Source of the DNA: Acidobacteria bacterium CG_4_9_14_3_um_filter_49_7
Lineage (GTDB): Bacteria > Acidobacteriota > Holophagae > Thermotomaculales > Thermotomaculaceae
Direction: 5' to 3'
Assembly (NCBI GenBank): GCA_002789615.1
Contig: PFTO01000116.1
Coordinates: forward strand, 2,042-33,359
Length of the DNA: 31,318 bases
The translations under genes were made by a program, and so were the position numbers. How positions within the stretch are numbered: position 1 is the stretch's first letter; each line of letters starts with the position of its first letter. The notes beneath the pieces are model-generated. The model was not told the DNA's origin, did no database searches, and was given only the letters and a program-made list of their open reading frames with translations. Of the stretch, positions 1 to 8,838 are shown piece by piece.

Positions 1-61
1 TGTTTTGCTCAACCTTGCCTTCACCTCAACCTCAGCCTTTTTCCGCATCCCTGTCTTTTTC

Positions 62-140
62 CAAACCCATCACCCATCACAGTGCCGGAGGCACGGCATC
101 ACTCATCACTGCGGCAAAGCCGCTCTCCCAATCCCATCAC
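62..140. repeat. Intergenic heptamer duplications and two small hairpins
   Basis: The first 179 bases hold no gene I can support. Within them, CCCATCA occurs twice in tandem (66-79) and CATCACT twice in tandem (97-110), and a further CCCATCAC lies at 133-140. Between them are two short hairpins: GTGCC-GGA-GGCAC around 83-95 and GCGGC-AAA-GCCGC around 111-123. An open frame of 141 codons crosses this region and overlaps the start of the downstream gene, but it has no recognisable product and is treated as spurious. The function of the repeats is unknown. Confidence 0.5.
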
Positions 141-141
141 A

Positions 142-170
142 ATGTCGTACAATAATTGGGATAACGACAT
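142..170. promoter_or_regulatory. Inverted repeat upstream of the YgjP-like gene
   Basis: ATGTCGT (142-148) and ACGACAT (164-170) form a perfect 7-bp inverted repeat with a 15-nt spacer. It ends directly in front of the GGAG ribosome binding site (171-174) of the gene starting at 180. The position suggests an operator or 5' leader hairpin. No regulator can be assigned. Confidence 0.35.
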
Positions 171-179
171 GGAGCATAG

Positions 180-920
180 ATGACATTGACATATCAGACT
201 TATCAGATAACCGTGGCGGATATTGTGCTGCAGGCGACGCGAAAACCAATCAAACACCTGCGCATCAGGGTATGTCCACCGGATGGCCGGGTGAAGGTTT
301 CGGTTCCCACCGGAATGGGGGAGAATTTTGTGCGTCGCGCAATTTTGTCAAAGCTGGAATGGATACGGAAGCACCGGTTCCAGATGTCCGGGCGGCCCCC
401 CAGAAAGCCGATCCAATATGTCAGCGGTGATACGATCCGGTTTCATGGAAGAGATTGTGAGTTGAATGTGGTGGAGCAGAGGGGCAGACCCTATGTTGTT
501 TTGCGGGGGAAGGAGCGCATCTGCCTGTTTGTGAGGCCCGGCAGCGATGCAGACATTCGCCGGAAGGTGATGGAAGACTGGTACCGAAAAGAGCTGAAAG
601 CCGCCATCCCTCCCCTGATGAACAAGTGGCAGCGGATCATGGGTGTCCGGATAAGTGAATGGCGGATCAAGCGGATGAAAACACGTTGGGGCACCTGTAA
701 TGTTCGGGCAAGGCGCATATGGATCAACCTGGAACTCATTAAGCAATCTGCCCATCTACTGGAATTCATTATCGTACACGAGTTGACGCATTTGCTGGAA
801 CCATCCCACAATGGCCGGTTCAAAGCACTCATGGATGTCAATATGCCGGATTGGCGTCAACGTCAGAAAGAACTGAAGCGGGCGGTCCTTTGGACCGAGT
901 GGGCGGTGGATAGTGAATAG
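180..920 (+). CDS. YgjP-like (DUF45) zinc metallopeptidase
   Basis: 246 aa, a usual length for the YgjP/DUF45 family of putative zinc-dependent hydrolases, relatives of SprT/M48 peptidases. The metal motif HELTH is at residues 200-204, and a third probable ligand, His210, follows in EPSHNGRF. The conserved WGTC lies at 170-173. The N-terminal ~130 residues are basic and beta-rich, as in the family. There is no signal peptide, so the protein should be cytoplasmic. The ATG at 180 has GGAG at 171-174. The gene stands alone, converging on the acyltransferase gene at 981. The physiological substrate of the family is not settled; peptidase and nucleotide hydrolase activities have both been proposed. 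Confidence 0.85.
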   Translation: MTLTYQTYQITVADIVLQATRKPIKHLRIRVCPPDGRVKVSVPTGMGENFVRRAILSKLEWIRKHRFQMSGRPPRKPIQYVSGDTIRFHGRDCELNVVEQRGRPYVVLRGKERICLFVRPGSDADIRRKVMEDWYRKELKAAIPPLMNKWQRIMGVRISEWRIKRMKTRWGTCNVRARRIWINLELIKQSAHLLEFIIVHELTHLLEPSHNGRFKALMDVNMPDWRQRQKELKRAVLWTEWAVDSE

Positions 921-980
921 TGGATGGTTCAAAGACAAAGAACTGAAAAATAGAATACTTTTTCTTTATAAATTTGTCTT

Positions 981-1637
981 CTACATTTCCTCCATTTTCT
1001 GGCGGATGGCATTTTCTGTTTTTTCGGCTACGACAGCGGGTTTGACGCCTTTTGTGGATATCGGGGGTAAAATGTGGAGCGTAACCGGCACACGGCGGGG
1101 CATTTTCTTTCCGGTTTCAGCGGATTCAAAGGCCCCCTGAATCACCACAGGTATCACCGGGCATTCGGTGGCGACGGCGATGATGGCAAAGGTTTTCTTG
1201 AATTCGCCTACCTTTCCGGTCCGTGTACGGGTGCCTTCGGGGAAGATGGCGAGATGACGGCCCTGTTTCAGAATTCCTGCCATTGTGGGAATGGCTTTTC
1301 GCAGCCGCATATTCGGGCTGGTAAGCATGACCTGGGCGGTTTTTGCAAACCAGCGGCGGAATCGGGAGTTGAAGTACTTGTCTTTGGCAATGAACCAGAT
1401 GTTTCGTCTTGTTTTGGAGGGAAGTGCACAGGAAAGCAATGCCGGGTCCAGGTAGCTCTGGTGGTTCAGGGCAAAGAGGACGGGTGTATTGTCAGCGGGT
1501 AAATGTTCAATACCGGTCACGCTCAGGTGGAAGTAGAATCGTACCAGTGGCACGAGCGGGATAAGACCAACAGGCAGTAGAAAGGAGTGCCCGGCTGAAA
1601 ATTCATTTGTTGACTGGTCTAACAGTTTTTCCCACAT
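981..1637 (-). CDS. plsC: 1-acyl-sn-glycerol-3-phosphate acyltransferase (PlsC family)
   Basis: 218 aa, the normal length for the PlsC/LPLAT family, which acylates lysophosphatidate to phosphatidate in phospholipid synthesis. The catalytic HX4D motif is NHQSYLD (His59, Asp64). The glycerophosphate-binding block FPEGTRTRTG is at 132-141. A hydrophobic stretch near residues 18-38 would hold the enzyme at the inner membrane. It is the last gene of the long minus-strand operon, 12 nt after the DAHP synthase stop. Its own ribosome binding site is weak, which fits translation coupled to the upstream gene. The acyl-acceptor specificity cannot be read from sequence; other LPLAT activities are possible. 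Confidence 0.85.
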   Translation of the reverse strand: MWEKLLDQSTNEFSAGHSFLLPVGLIPLVPLVRFYFHLSVTGIEHLPADNTPVLFALNHQSYLDPALLSCALPSKTRRNIWFIAKDKYFNSRFRRWFAKTAQVMLTSPNMRLRKAIPTMAGILKQGRHLAIFPEGTRTRTGKVGEFKKTFAIIAVATECPVIPVVIQGAFESAETGKKMPRRVPVTLHILPPISTKGVKPAVVAEKTENAIRQKMEEM

Positions 1638-1649
1638 TGTATCGCCAGC

Positions 1650-2465
1650 CTACAGGGCTTTCCCGAGATAGAGCGCCAGACCGGAAAGCCTGTTTATCCA
1701 GATACGGAAGTCTTCCGGGGACAGGGACTGTTCCCCGTCGGAAAGCGCGGTTTCGGGTGATGGGTGAACTTCAACCATGACACCGTCAGCACCGGCCGCA
1801 GCGGCAGCCAGCGAGAGCGGTAGTACGACATCTGCTCGGCCTGATCCATGGCTGGGATCCACAATGACAGGGAAGGGGGTCAGGTGTTTCAAGAGTGCGA
1901 TACCGTTCAAGTCCAGAATATTTCGAAAAGCGGGATCAAATGAGCGAATGCCCCGTTCGCACAGAATCAGTTGCTCATTTCCGGCATTGGCTACATATTC
2001 AGCAGCGTACAAAAATTCTTTAATGGTAGCGGCCATACCTCTCTTCAGAAGCACGGGTTTCGCCTGTTGTCCCACTTCTTTCAACAGTTCGTAAGATGCC
2101 ATGTTTCGGGAGCCGATCTGCAGTGCGTCGGCGTATTGGGAGACTTTGTCCAGATGTTTCAGGTCGGTCACTTCTGTTACCAGGGGGATTTTCAATTCAT
2201 CGGCGGTTTGCCGCAGCAGTTTCAGGCCGTCTTCTCCCAGCCCCTGGAAGGAGTATGGGGAGGTCCGGGGTTTGAACGCACCGCCCCGAAGGAGCTTCAC
2301 TGAGCTGCCGGAGAGCATATCGGTGATTCCGGACATCTGCCCGCTGTTTTCCACTGCACAGGGCCCTGCAGCAAGAAGAAAGTGATTCCCTCCAACGCGG
2401 GTTTCCCCGATGCTTACGATGATGCCTTCTTTTTTCCAGTCCCTTGTATATTGAAGCTTATCCAA
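1650..2465 (-). CDS. aroF: 3-deoxy-7-phosphoheptulonate (DAHP) synthase, short type I-beta
   Basis: 271 aa. It condenses phosphoenolpyruvate and erythrose 4-phosphate, the first step of the shikimate pathway. Recognisable blocks are AAGPCAVEN (metal ligand Cys36), LLRGGAFKPRTSPYSF (59-73), KPVLLKRGM (137-143), DPSHGSGR (His206) and MVEVHPSP...LSDG (Glu232, Asp243). It is the short core enzyme: the N-terminal ferredoxin-like or ACT regulatory domain of longer relatives is missing, so allosteric control by aromatic amino acids through such a domain is not expected. The start codon is TTG, with GAGGG five bases upstream. A 59-nt gap separates it from the nucleoside phosphorylase, the largest gap in this operon. 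Confidence 0.9.
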   Translation of the reverse strand: MDKLQYTRDWKKEGIIVSIGETRVGGNHFLLAAGPCAVENSGQMSGITDMLSGSSVKLLRGGAFKPRTSPYSFQGLGEDGLKLLRQTADELKIPLVTEVTDLKHLDKVSQYADALQIGSRNMASYELLKEVGQQAKPVLLKRGMAATIKEFLYAAEYVANAGNEQLILCERGIRSFDPAFRNILDLNGIALLKHLTPFPVIVDPSHGSGRADVVLPLSLAAAAAGADGVMVEVHPSPETALSDGEQSLSPEDFRIWINRLSGLALYLGKAL

Positions 2466-2524
2466 ATAATCCCTCTTTCACCTGCCATTCTAAGCAAATT
2501 TTCACGCAATTCCAACCCCAAATA

Positions 2525-3826
2525 CTATTGATGAATGGTGTCGACAATCCGCTTAAGAGGAGGCACAGGTTTTTCAGACAATTGGAAGGCCCCTCGAATC
2601 ATCTCGGCAATTTCACCCGGGTCTCTGCGGGGTGTACTGAAATAAAGTGTAGCTACCGGGTCTTTGGCTTCAATCCGGTCTCCCCTTCGGACATGCAGTT
2701 GAATCCCTGCCCCATAATCCAGTGTGTCTTCTTTTGCCAGACGCCCTGCCCCGGAGTAAACGGCGGCTTCCCCGATGGCCTGTGCGTAGATTTGGGAAAT
2801 ATAACCAGCTTTCCCCATTACAATGTCCATCCTGGAACTTGCCTGTGGAAAGCGGCTGAAATCGTCAATTACGGCGGCATCCCCTCCGCTGTATGCGACC
2901 CATTCCCGGAATTTAGCCAGGGCCCGGCCATCCTCCAGTACTTCGTTTGCCATGGCCTCTACGTTCCCGGTTTCACCGGAGAGGCGCAGCATTTCACTGA
3001 CAATTGCTGTGCTGATCTCAATCAGGTCATTCACATGTTTCCCCTTGAGTACATCAATGACTTCCATCATTTCCAGGGCATTCCCCACCATGTAGCCAAG
3101 GGGATCATCCATGTTGTCAATGAGGGCACAAACTCTGATGTTGCGGATGGGTGCCATGGATATCAGCCAGGACGCCAGTTCCCTTGCTTCCTGTTCCGTC
3201 TTCATGAACGCGCCGTTTCCGAATTTTACGTCCAGTACTAGCCCGTTGGCCCCGCAGGCCAGTTTTTTGCTCATGATGCTTCCGGTAATCAGTGGAATGG
3301 AATCAACAGTGGCGGTGACGTCTCTCAGGGCGTACAGCCTTTTGTCGGCTGGAGCAATGGTTTCGGTCTGCATGGAGTTGGCAATTCCGATGTCGTTCAG
3401 GGAGCGGACGAAGGCAGCCGTGTCCAGTGTTGTGCGAAACCCTGCGATAGCGTCCAGCTTATCAATGGTGCCGCCGGTGTGTCCCAGTCCTTTACCTGAG
3501 TACATGGGGACCTTCAGTCCCAGAGTTGCCGCCATGGGGGCGATAATCATGGTGATTTTGTCTCCAACTCCGCCTGTACTATGTTTGTCACATGTAAACC
3601 CACTGACCTTGGAAAGGTCCACGACCTCGCCGGAATTCATCATGGCTTCGGTGAGCCAACGGGTTTCGTCCCTGTTCATTCCCCGGATGTAGGTGGCCAT
3701 GAGGAAGGCGGCCGCCTGGTAGTCCGGAAGGGTCTCGTTTCCAATTCCACCGATGAGAAGGTTCATTTCTTTCCGGGTCAGTGACTCACCATCCCGCTTT
3801 TTTCGAATAATGCTTACCGGATCCAT
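2525..3826 (-). CDS. pdp: Pyrimidine-nucleoside / thymidine phosphorylase
   Basis: 433 aa, full length for the family. It cleaves thymidine, uridine or deoxyuridine with phosphate to the base and (deoxy)ribose 1-phosphate. The phosphate-binding motif KHSTGGVGDK is at 81-90, and the family signature SGKGLGHTGGTIDKLDAI covers about 110-127. It lies directly behind phosphopentomutase with a TGATG stop/start overlap, which indicates translational coupling. The two enzymes work in sequence, the sugar 1-phosphate made here being the DeoB substrate. The choice between Pdp (broad) and DeoA (thymidine) cannot be made with certainty; the length fits both. Confidence 0.9.
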   Translation of the reverse strand: MDPVSIIRKKRDGESLTRKEMNLLIGGIGNETLPDYQAAAFLMATYIRGMNRDETRWLTEAMMNSGEVVDLSKVSGFTCDKHSTGGVGDKITMIIAPMAATLGLKVPMYSGKGLGHTGGTIDKLDAIAGFRTTLDTAAFVRSLNDIGIANSMQTETIAPADKRLYALRDVTATVDSIPLITGSIMSKKLACGANGLVLDVKFGNGAFMKTEQEARELASWLISMAPIRNIRVCALIDNMDDPLGYMVGNALEMMEVIDVLKGKHVNDLIEISTAIVSEMLRLSGETGNVEAMANEVLEDGRALAKFREWVAYSGGDAAVIDDFSRFPQASSRMDIVMGKAGYISQIYAQAIGEAAVYSGAGRLAKEDTLDYGAGIQLHVRRGDRIEAKDPVATLYFSTPRRDPGEIAEMIRGAFQLSEKPVPPLKRIVDTIHQ

Positions 3827-5004
3827 CAGCTCAACTCATTGAGGAAGGATTTTCCCGGAAGGGTATGGGATATGTCGAAATTGTCCAGAACCGTTGCCGC
3901 GATATCGGTAAAGCAACTTCTTTCCTTCAAAATGCTATTGCCTTTCAGACCCGGGCTGTACATCAGCAGCAGAACCCGCTCCCGAGTGTGGTCAGTTCCC
4001 CGAAAGGAAGGATCACAGCCATGATCCGCAGTCAGAATCAGGAGGTCATCTTCAAGGAGATATTTGTTCATGTATTTCCCCAGTTCCTGATCAAAGGCCT
4101 CCAGGGCGTCTCCGTAGCCCTGAACGTTTCTCCTGTGACCGTACAGCATGTCGAAGTCCACCAGGTTGGCAAAAATGAATCCGCTGTCCATTTCTCCTTT
4201 CATCATTTTCAGTGTGTCCCTGCAGGACTCGACGTTGTTGTGAGAGTGAATGGAATGAGTGATGCCACGCTTCACAAACATGTCTTCGATTTTACCAATG
4301 GCACCAACCTTAATCTTTGCTTTTGTCAGCAGGTCCAGGGCGGTCGGGTAGGGAGGTTCCAGCGCAAAATCCCGACGGTTTTCCGTTCGAACATAACCGG
4401 TTTTGCTCTTTACGAACGGACGGGCAATGATCCGGGCAACCGCATGCTGACCTGTCATAATTTCATTTCGTGTGATGTCGCAGATTCGGTACAATTCTTC
4501 CAGCGGAACCACATCTTCATGCGCGGCAATCTGGAACACCGAGTCTCCCGATGTATACACAATGGGTTTTCCAGTGCGAACGTGCTCATCACCCAGTTCC
4601 TGAATGATGACTGTACCGGAAGCCGGTTTGTTACCCAGGTAACCGTAACCGGTTTTTTCAGTGAACGCATCCATGACTTCTTCCGGAAACCCGTCAGGGT
4701 ATTCCGGGAAGGTCTGGTGATTGATGATTCCCATGAACTCCCAGTGCCCGGTGATGGTGTCTTTACCGGGGGAACATTCCCGCATGGTGGTGGCATAGGC
4801 ACCGGGGACCTGTTTTTCGGCTATGGTCTGAAAGGGCCGAAGCTTCCCCAGCCCCAGTTTTTCCATATTTGGAACAGAGAGTCCGCGAATCTGGTCGATA
4901 TGTCCCAGCGTATCGGCTCCGGCATCCCCGAAGCTCGCTGCATCCGGCATTTCGCCGATTCCAACACTGTCCAGAACCATCAGGATAATGCGGTTGAATT
5001 TCAC
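3826..5004 (-). CDS. deoB: Phosphopentomutase
   Basis: 392 aa, full length. It interconverts (deoxy)ribose 1-phosphate and 5-phosphate in nucleoside catabolism. It belongs to the alkaline-phosphatase superfamily: the N-terminal metal site is LDSVGIGEMPDA (Asp12), the family block TITGHWEFMG is around 87-96, and the C-terminal metal motif is LTADHGCDPSFRGTDHTRE. The start is GTG at 5004, overlapping the stop of the propeller gene (GTGA), with an excellent AAAGGAGG upstream. It is coupled to the nucleoside phosphorylase downstream. The two form the nucleoside-salvage core of the operon. Confidence 0.95.
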   Translation of the reverse strand: MKFNRIILMVLDSVGIGEMPDAASFGDAGADTLGHIDQIRGLSVPNMEKLGLGKLRPFQTIAEKQVPGAYATTMRECSPGKDTITGHWEFMGIINHQTFPEYPDGFPEEVMDAFTEKTGYGYLGNKPASGTVIIQELGDEHVRTGKPIVYTSGDSVFQIAAHEDVVPLEELYRICDITRNEIMTGQHAVARIIARPFVKSKTGYVRTENRRDFALEPPYPTALDLLTKAKIKVGAIGKIEDMFVKRGITHSIHSHNNVESCRDTLKMMKGEMDSGFIFANLVDFDMLYGHRRNVQGYGDALEAFDQELGKYMNKYLLEDDLLILTADHGCDPSFRGTDHTRERVLLLMYSPGLKGNSILKERSCFTDIAATVLDNFDISHTLPGKSFLNELS

Positions 5005-7037
5005 TTGATGCCTCCTTTCCCAAGGACAGTGGTGCTGTTTCCGTGGTCGTCGTAGGCGCGAATGATCACGTCTTTAATTCCTGCGATATCTGCATGGTAG
5101 CTTTCGTTTCCGCTGTCCGGGATGCCGTCGTCCGGCCAGACTTCCTGCCACTTTTCTCCACCGTCAGTTGAAATTTCCACCTTTGCCACAACTGAGAGGC
5201 TGTCCCGGACTGTAAATGCCAGTTTCCCCCCTGTCGGGGCCTGAAGCGTGATAGTGGGTGAGGTGTGGTCCACCCTAAACCAGCGGCCCTTCCCTGAGTC
5301 TGTCCCGGCATCGGGGTAGTTTTCTTTTGAGTCAGAGACGGTTACCTGAAACCGATACCGGCCTTCCGGTATGCGGTGGGTATCCATGGAATACAGTGCG
5401 GTTTCGCTGTTCTGTTTCAAAGTGAGTTTCCGTCCGCTGGCGGACTCCAGCACAAACGTAAAGCGAAGTTTGTCATTATTCGGGTCACTTGCCCGTGCAA
5501 GTACAGCCTGCATGCCGGGTCGAAATCCTGTTTTCATACCGGTGGGTGGAACCAGTTTCCCCATTGCCGTTTCAGCCTGTGCGGGGATAAATGCGTCCGG
5601 ATTTGTTGCTGCGGTTTTCGCTGCAAAAATTCCTGATGGCAGGGTTGAGACAGCGTTCAGGACCGGCGGCAAATTTGTTTCCCGGTAGTAAAAGCGAACA
5701 CCGGTCACTGTGGCAGTGGTCCCAGGGTCCTGGCTGATCAGTCGCGCCTGCCACTGAACGAGTGTCGTTGCTGGCAGTTCGGGAGTCTGTCCGTTTTCGA
5801 TTTTCTGCCAGCTGCTCCAGGTTGCGTCAGGGCTTGCGGAGTTTCCTGCTCGAACCAGAAATTCCGTTCGGGAACCCCGCGGTGCCGTACTGTCAAAATA
5901 GAAAGCGCCCCAGTGAGTTGGTTTCCCGGCATCGAAGGGGACAGAGGTGAATGTGCCGGAAAGCGCAAAATTCTTTTCAATGTGGTAGATTTCTCCCGGA
6001 TTGGCTGTTGCCAGCAGTATAGAATTGTTCATTTGAACAAAGCGAATAATCTGCCCGCAATCTACTTCTCCTGAAATTGTGAGTTCATGCTGTTTACCGG
6101 TGTCGATGGTGAGCAATTTCCCGCTGTGGCCGGTACCCACGAGAATATTTCCCCCCTGTTGTGTGAAAGAAAAAGGCGCCATGGTAGAAAACTGTATGCG
6201 GGTCTCCGGTACATTTTGACTGTCTACTGTTACAATTCCACCTTTCAGAACGGAAGCAGATTTTACTTCCTGGGCAGGTTTTACTTTGGGAGGTGTCTGT
6301 TCCTTGACCTTCCCATTGAAACAGGCCGCGTAGAGCAAGCCGTTGACCTCCACAATATCCTTGATCTCGGAAAAGGGTGTATCGGTGAGGAGAAACGGTT
6401 TTCTGTCCGGATGGATTTCAAGGAGATACCCGGAAGGGGAGGTTCCTGCCACAATCCGGCTGTCGGTAACCAGAAGGGATTCCACGTGGGTGTCCACATC
6501 CTTCGCCAGCACCGTTACCAGGAAATTTCGATCCAGCTTCAGTACAGAGCCCGGCAGACCGGTAGCTACATAGATGGAGTCCCCATGACTTACCATTCGC
6601 CAGATGTACTTGCCTTTCTTCAAAGTCAGTTTTTCGGTTGTTTTACCGGTTTCCCGGTCAACTTCGTAAATTTTGCCCGAAGGGGACAGACTGGCATACA
6701 GTTTCCCCCGGTACAGGCAAATTGCATAGACCGTTCCTTCTTCGAAGTGAGTCAGGAGTTTGGCTTCTCCCAGGCCGGTTTTATAGCGATAGATCTTGCC
6801 CTTTTCTCCGGCTGCAACAAAGAGGTTTTGTCCGTCCGAACAGATATCCCAGATGTAGGTTTCGTTCATTGACACTACTTTTTTCAACTGGTGGGACATG
6901 ACGATTTCACCCTGGCTGTTCAACGCAACGCCGTTCAATTCCCCCTTTTTAAAAGAAGAAAAACTGTGAACAGAGTTTACCTGCACCGGGCCAGCGACAA
7001 CCGAGATTGATATCAAGAGTATAGTCAATGCCTTCAA
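5001..7037 (-). CDS. Secreted beta-propeller protein with C-terminal Ig-like region
   Basis: 678 aa when started at the TTG at 7037. That start has GGAGG six bases upstream, overlaps the stop of the preceding gene, and gives a clean signal peptide (MKALTILLISISVVAG...). A longer frame reaches 7175 but would overlap the upstream gene by 137 nt and bury the signal. The first ~350 residues carry repeated units of the form 'IYRYKTG', 'IYEVDRETG', 'VLKLDRN' and 'LLEIHPD' about 45 residues apart, as in a beta-propeller. The region after ~470 resembles fibronectin/Ig-like beta domains. I do not recognise a specific family. The place is outside the inner membrane; the role is unknown. It is odd to find it between DNA-repair-like and nucleoside genes. 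Confidence 0.75.
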   Translation of the reverse strand: MKALTILLISISVVAGPVQVNSVHSFSSFKKGELNGVALNSQGEIVMSHQLKKVVSMNETYIWDICSDGQNLFVAAGEKGKIYRYKTGLGEAKLLTHFEEGTVYAICLYRGKLYASLSPSGKIYEVDRETGKTTEKLTLKKGKYIWRMVSHGDSIYVATGLPGSVLKLDRNFLVTVLAKDVDTHVESLLVTDSRIVAGTSPSGYLLEIHPDRKPFLLTDTPFSEIKDIVEVNGLLYAACFNGKVKEQTPPKVKPAQEVKSASVLKGGIVTVDSQNVPETRIQFSTMAPFSFTQQGGNILVGTGHSGKLLTIDTGKQHELTISGEVDCGQIIRFVQMNNSILLATANPGEIYHIEKNFALSGTFTSVPFDAGKPTHWGAFYFDSTAPRGSRTEFLVRAGNSASPDATWSSWQKIENGQTPELPATTLVQWQARLISQDPGTTATVTGVRFYYRETNLPPVLNAVSTLPSGIFAAKTAATNPDAFIPAQAETAMGKLVPPTGMKTGFRPGMQAVLARASDPNNDKLRFTFVLESASGRKLTLKQNSETALYSMDTHRIPEGRYRFQVTVSDSKENYPDAGTDSGKGRWFRVDHTSPTITLQAPTGGKLAFTVRDSLSVVAKVEISTDGGEKWQEVWPDDGIPDSGNESYHADIAGIKDVIIRAYDDHGNSTTVLGKGGIK

Positions 7038-7038
7038 T

Positions 7039-8838
7039 TCAGCCCTCCACAATGATGCCGGCAAGTTCCAGCCGGTAAAGATTAAATCGACGCTCCGCAT
7101 TTCGGGATTCACAGAACGCCACCAGAAAATCGCCGTCAAAAAATTTTGGAGCAATAACGCGCCCTTCCATTTCATTACTTCCCTTCTGTTTATACAAAAC
7201 TTTCACGCGATAACGCCTTGCAATCGCGAACTGAAGGATTTCCATTCTGTCTTCCAGAGACATTGTACCTTTTTTTTCGATTTCCAAGGGATGTTCTCCC
7301 TGTCCGGCTGGACGAAATTCCGGTTGATTCTGATTCATCCCGGATTCGGGGAAAATCTGTAATTTGTTGAACAACTCCATCAACTTTGGATGGTTATCAT
7401 TCTCTTCTGCCGCAAGGCGAACAGCCAATTCTCTGAGAAAAGCAGTGATTTCATCCATGTCTACGCGGTGAAGTGGTATGAAGTCCCCGCTGACGTCCAG
7501 TTCTGGAATCAGCCCCTTTTCAACCAGCAGCCGTTTCAGTTCCCGGGGCTTCTTAGTCCCGTGGAGGGCAATGAGCCGTTCTTCTTCGTGGAAAATGTAT
7601 CGAGAAACCTCGTCCAGAGAGGCAATTCTCTCTTTCAGATGGTCCGTCCGGCAAAGCAGGACAGGATATCCCGATAGAATTCTCACTTCCCCGAATCTTT
7701 CAAAGGTGTCCCGAATCATGAGTTTCAAGTCAGGAGGGCACTGAGCGGAATGAGTTTCAACAAACGAAATCAGGTCTTCCTCTCCCATATTCTGTTTTCG
7801 GGCGTGAATCAGGGAGCAGGAATTAAAAACAAAATGAAAAACCTGGTCAAAAGATTCCAGGAGTGTTACCCGGGCCAGGGTGTTCAGGACTTCGTCTGAA
7901 ATATTCTGTTCCGCAAGAATGCGAAACCCCGGCAGCACGAAAAAATCTTTTCGTGGGGCTGGTTGAAATGTTACTTTTCTGCCCTCTATGAATTGGATGG
8001 AAATATCGGTGAATACGAAGTGCTCCGGATCAACAGCTTTAATAAAATCACATAGCTGAAGAATTTCCCAGTATGTGTCAGGCAAGTCGAACCGGGACCG
8101 GTCCATCAGTGTGCATCCTCCGGTGGTTTTCCCAGCTGCGACAAGATCTGAAAACACACTGCCGGGAACATTGGCTGCCATGTATTTAAAAAGATTGGTG
8201 TAGAAAAAGTCACGGCTGGGTAGCGGCTCGGGGATTTGTATCCGGTTCTCTCCTTCCCCTGGCAGCAGGCTTCTGGATGCCAGCATGAAGTCATATAGAA
8301 TCGAAAATACGTCCATGGGGATTTGACGGTTCAATTTTTCAGAAACATATTCCACCATCCGTTTCCCCGGAGTCAGATCGTGGAGGCAGCGGGTCTTTTT
8401 CATCAAGATTCCGTTGGTCAACGCAATGTATGCGGCATAGGCAAGATGGCCGGATAACAATTCCCTCTGGCCCACCTGCTCAGAACCAATATCCAGTTCC
8501 TCTATTACTTTCCTGACCTCCTCCGGGAAGTGAACGACACCGGTTTCGTCCACCGCAAAGAATCCAAAAGAGCGAAACTGTTCCAGTTCATCCTCACTGC
8601 ATGAGCAGGTTTCCAGTATCCTTTTCAGTTTCTTAATGTCTGCCGGTTTCAGTTTTGAGAAGGCGTTTCGGATATTGTCTTCATTTGTGAGGTGGGGAAG
8701 AATTGTTTTCAGCAAAACAGTTGTGTTTCCAGCCAGATCTGTTCCGTTATCGAGATAGGCACATTGAATTTCCCGAATAACCGCGATGTCACGCAGTTGT
8801 GAGCCGCTCAACTTATTGATCAGTTGCTTGTAGTCCAT
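7039..8838 (-). CDS. Helicase-associated protein with C-terminal WYL domain
   Basis: 599 aa. The middle part (about 300-430: FVLPGFRILAEQNISD..., then a helical stretch ending RILSGYPVLLC) resembles the XPB/Ssl2-like helicase N-terminal domain (Helicase_C_3 type), the same domain found at the start of the adjoining XPB helicase. The last ~70 residues look like a WYL ligand-sensing domain: ILQFAIARRYRVKVLY, GRVIAPKFF, then RRFNLYRLELAGI. There are no helicase motifs. The ATG at 8838 has GGAG six bases upstream, and the first 26 nt overlap the helicase gene, so the two are made together. Inference: a partner or nucleic-acid/ligand sensor for the helicase. The domain assignment is by eye. Confidence 0.75.
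   Translation of the reverse strand: MDYKQLINKLSGSQLRDIAVIREIQCAYLDNGTDLAGNTTVLLKTILPHLTNEDNIRNAFSKLKPADIKKLKRILETCSCSEDELEQFRSFGFFAVDETGVVHFPEEVRKVIEELDIGSEQVGQRELLSGHLAYAAYIALTNGILMKKTRCLHDLTPGKRMVEYVSEKLNRQIPMDVFSILYDFMLASRSLLPGEGENRIQIPEPLPSRDFFYTNLFKYMAANVPGSVFSDLVAAGKTTGGCTLMDRSRFDLPDTYWEILQLCDFIKAVDPEHFVFTDISIQFIEGRKVTFQPAPRKDFFVLPGFRILAEQNISDEVLNTLARVTLLESFDQVFHFVFNSCSLIHARKQNMGEEDLISFVETHSAQCPPDLKLMIRDTFERFGEVRILSGYPVLLCRTDHLKERIASLDEVSRYIFHEEERLIALHGTKKPRELKRLLVEKGLIPELDVSGDFIPLHRVDMDEITAFLRELAVRLAAEENDNHPKLMELFNKLQIFPESGMNQNQPEFRPAGQGEHPLEIEKKGTMSLEDRMEILQFAIARRYRVKVLYKQKGSNEMEGRVIAPKFFDGDFLVAFCESRNAERRFNLYRLELAGIIVEG

Noticed and set aside
5..430. 141-codon open frame at the left edge
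   Set aside because: It overlaps the well-supported YgjP-like gene in another frame, has low-complexity repeats in its first part and no recognisable domain.
921..980. Possible terminator between the convergent genes at 920 and 981
   Set aside because: AAGACAAA and TTTGTCTT are complementary, but about 35 nt apart with no G-C core and no adjacent T run.
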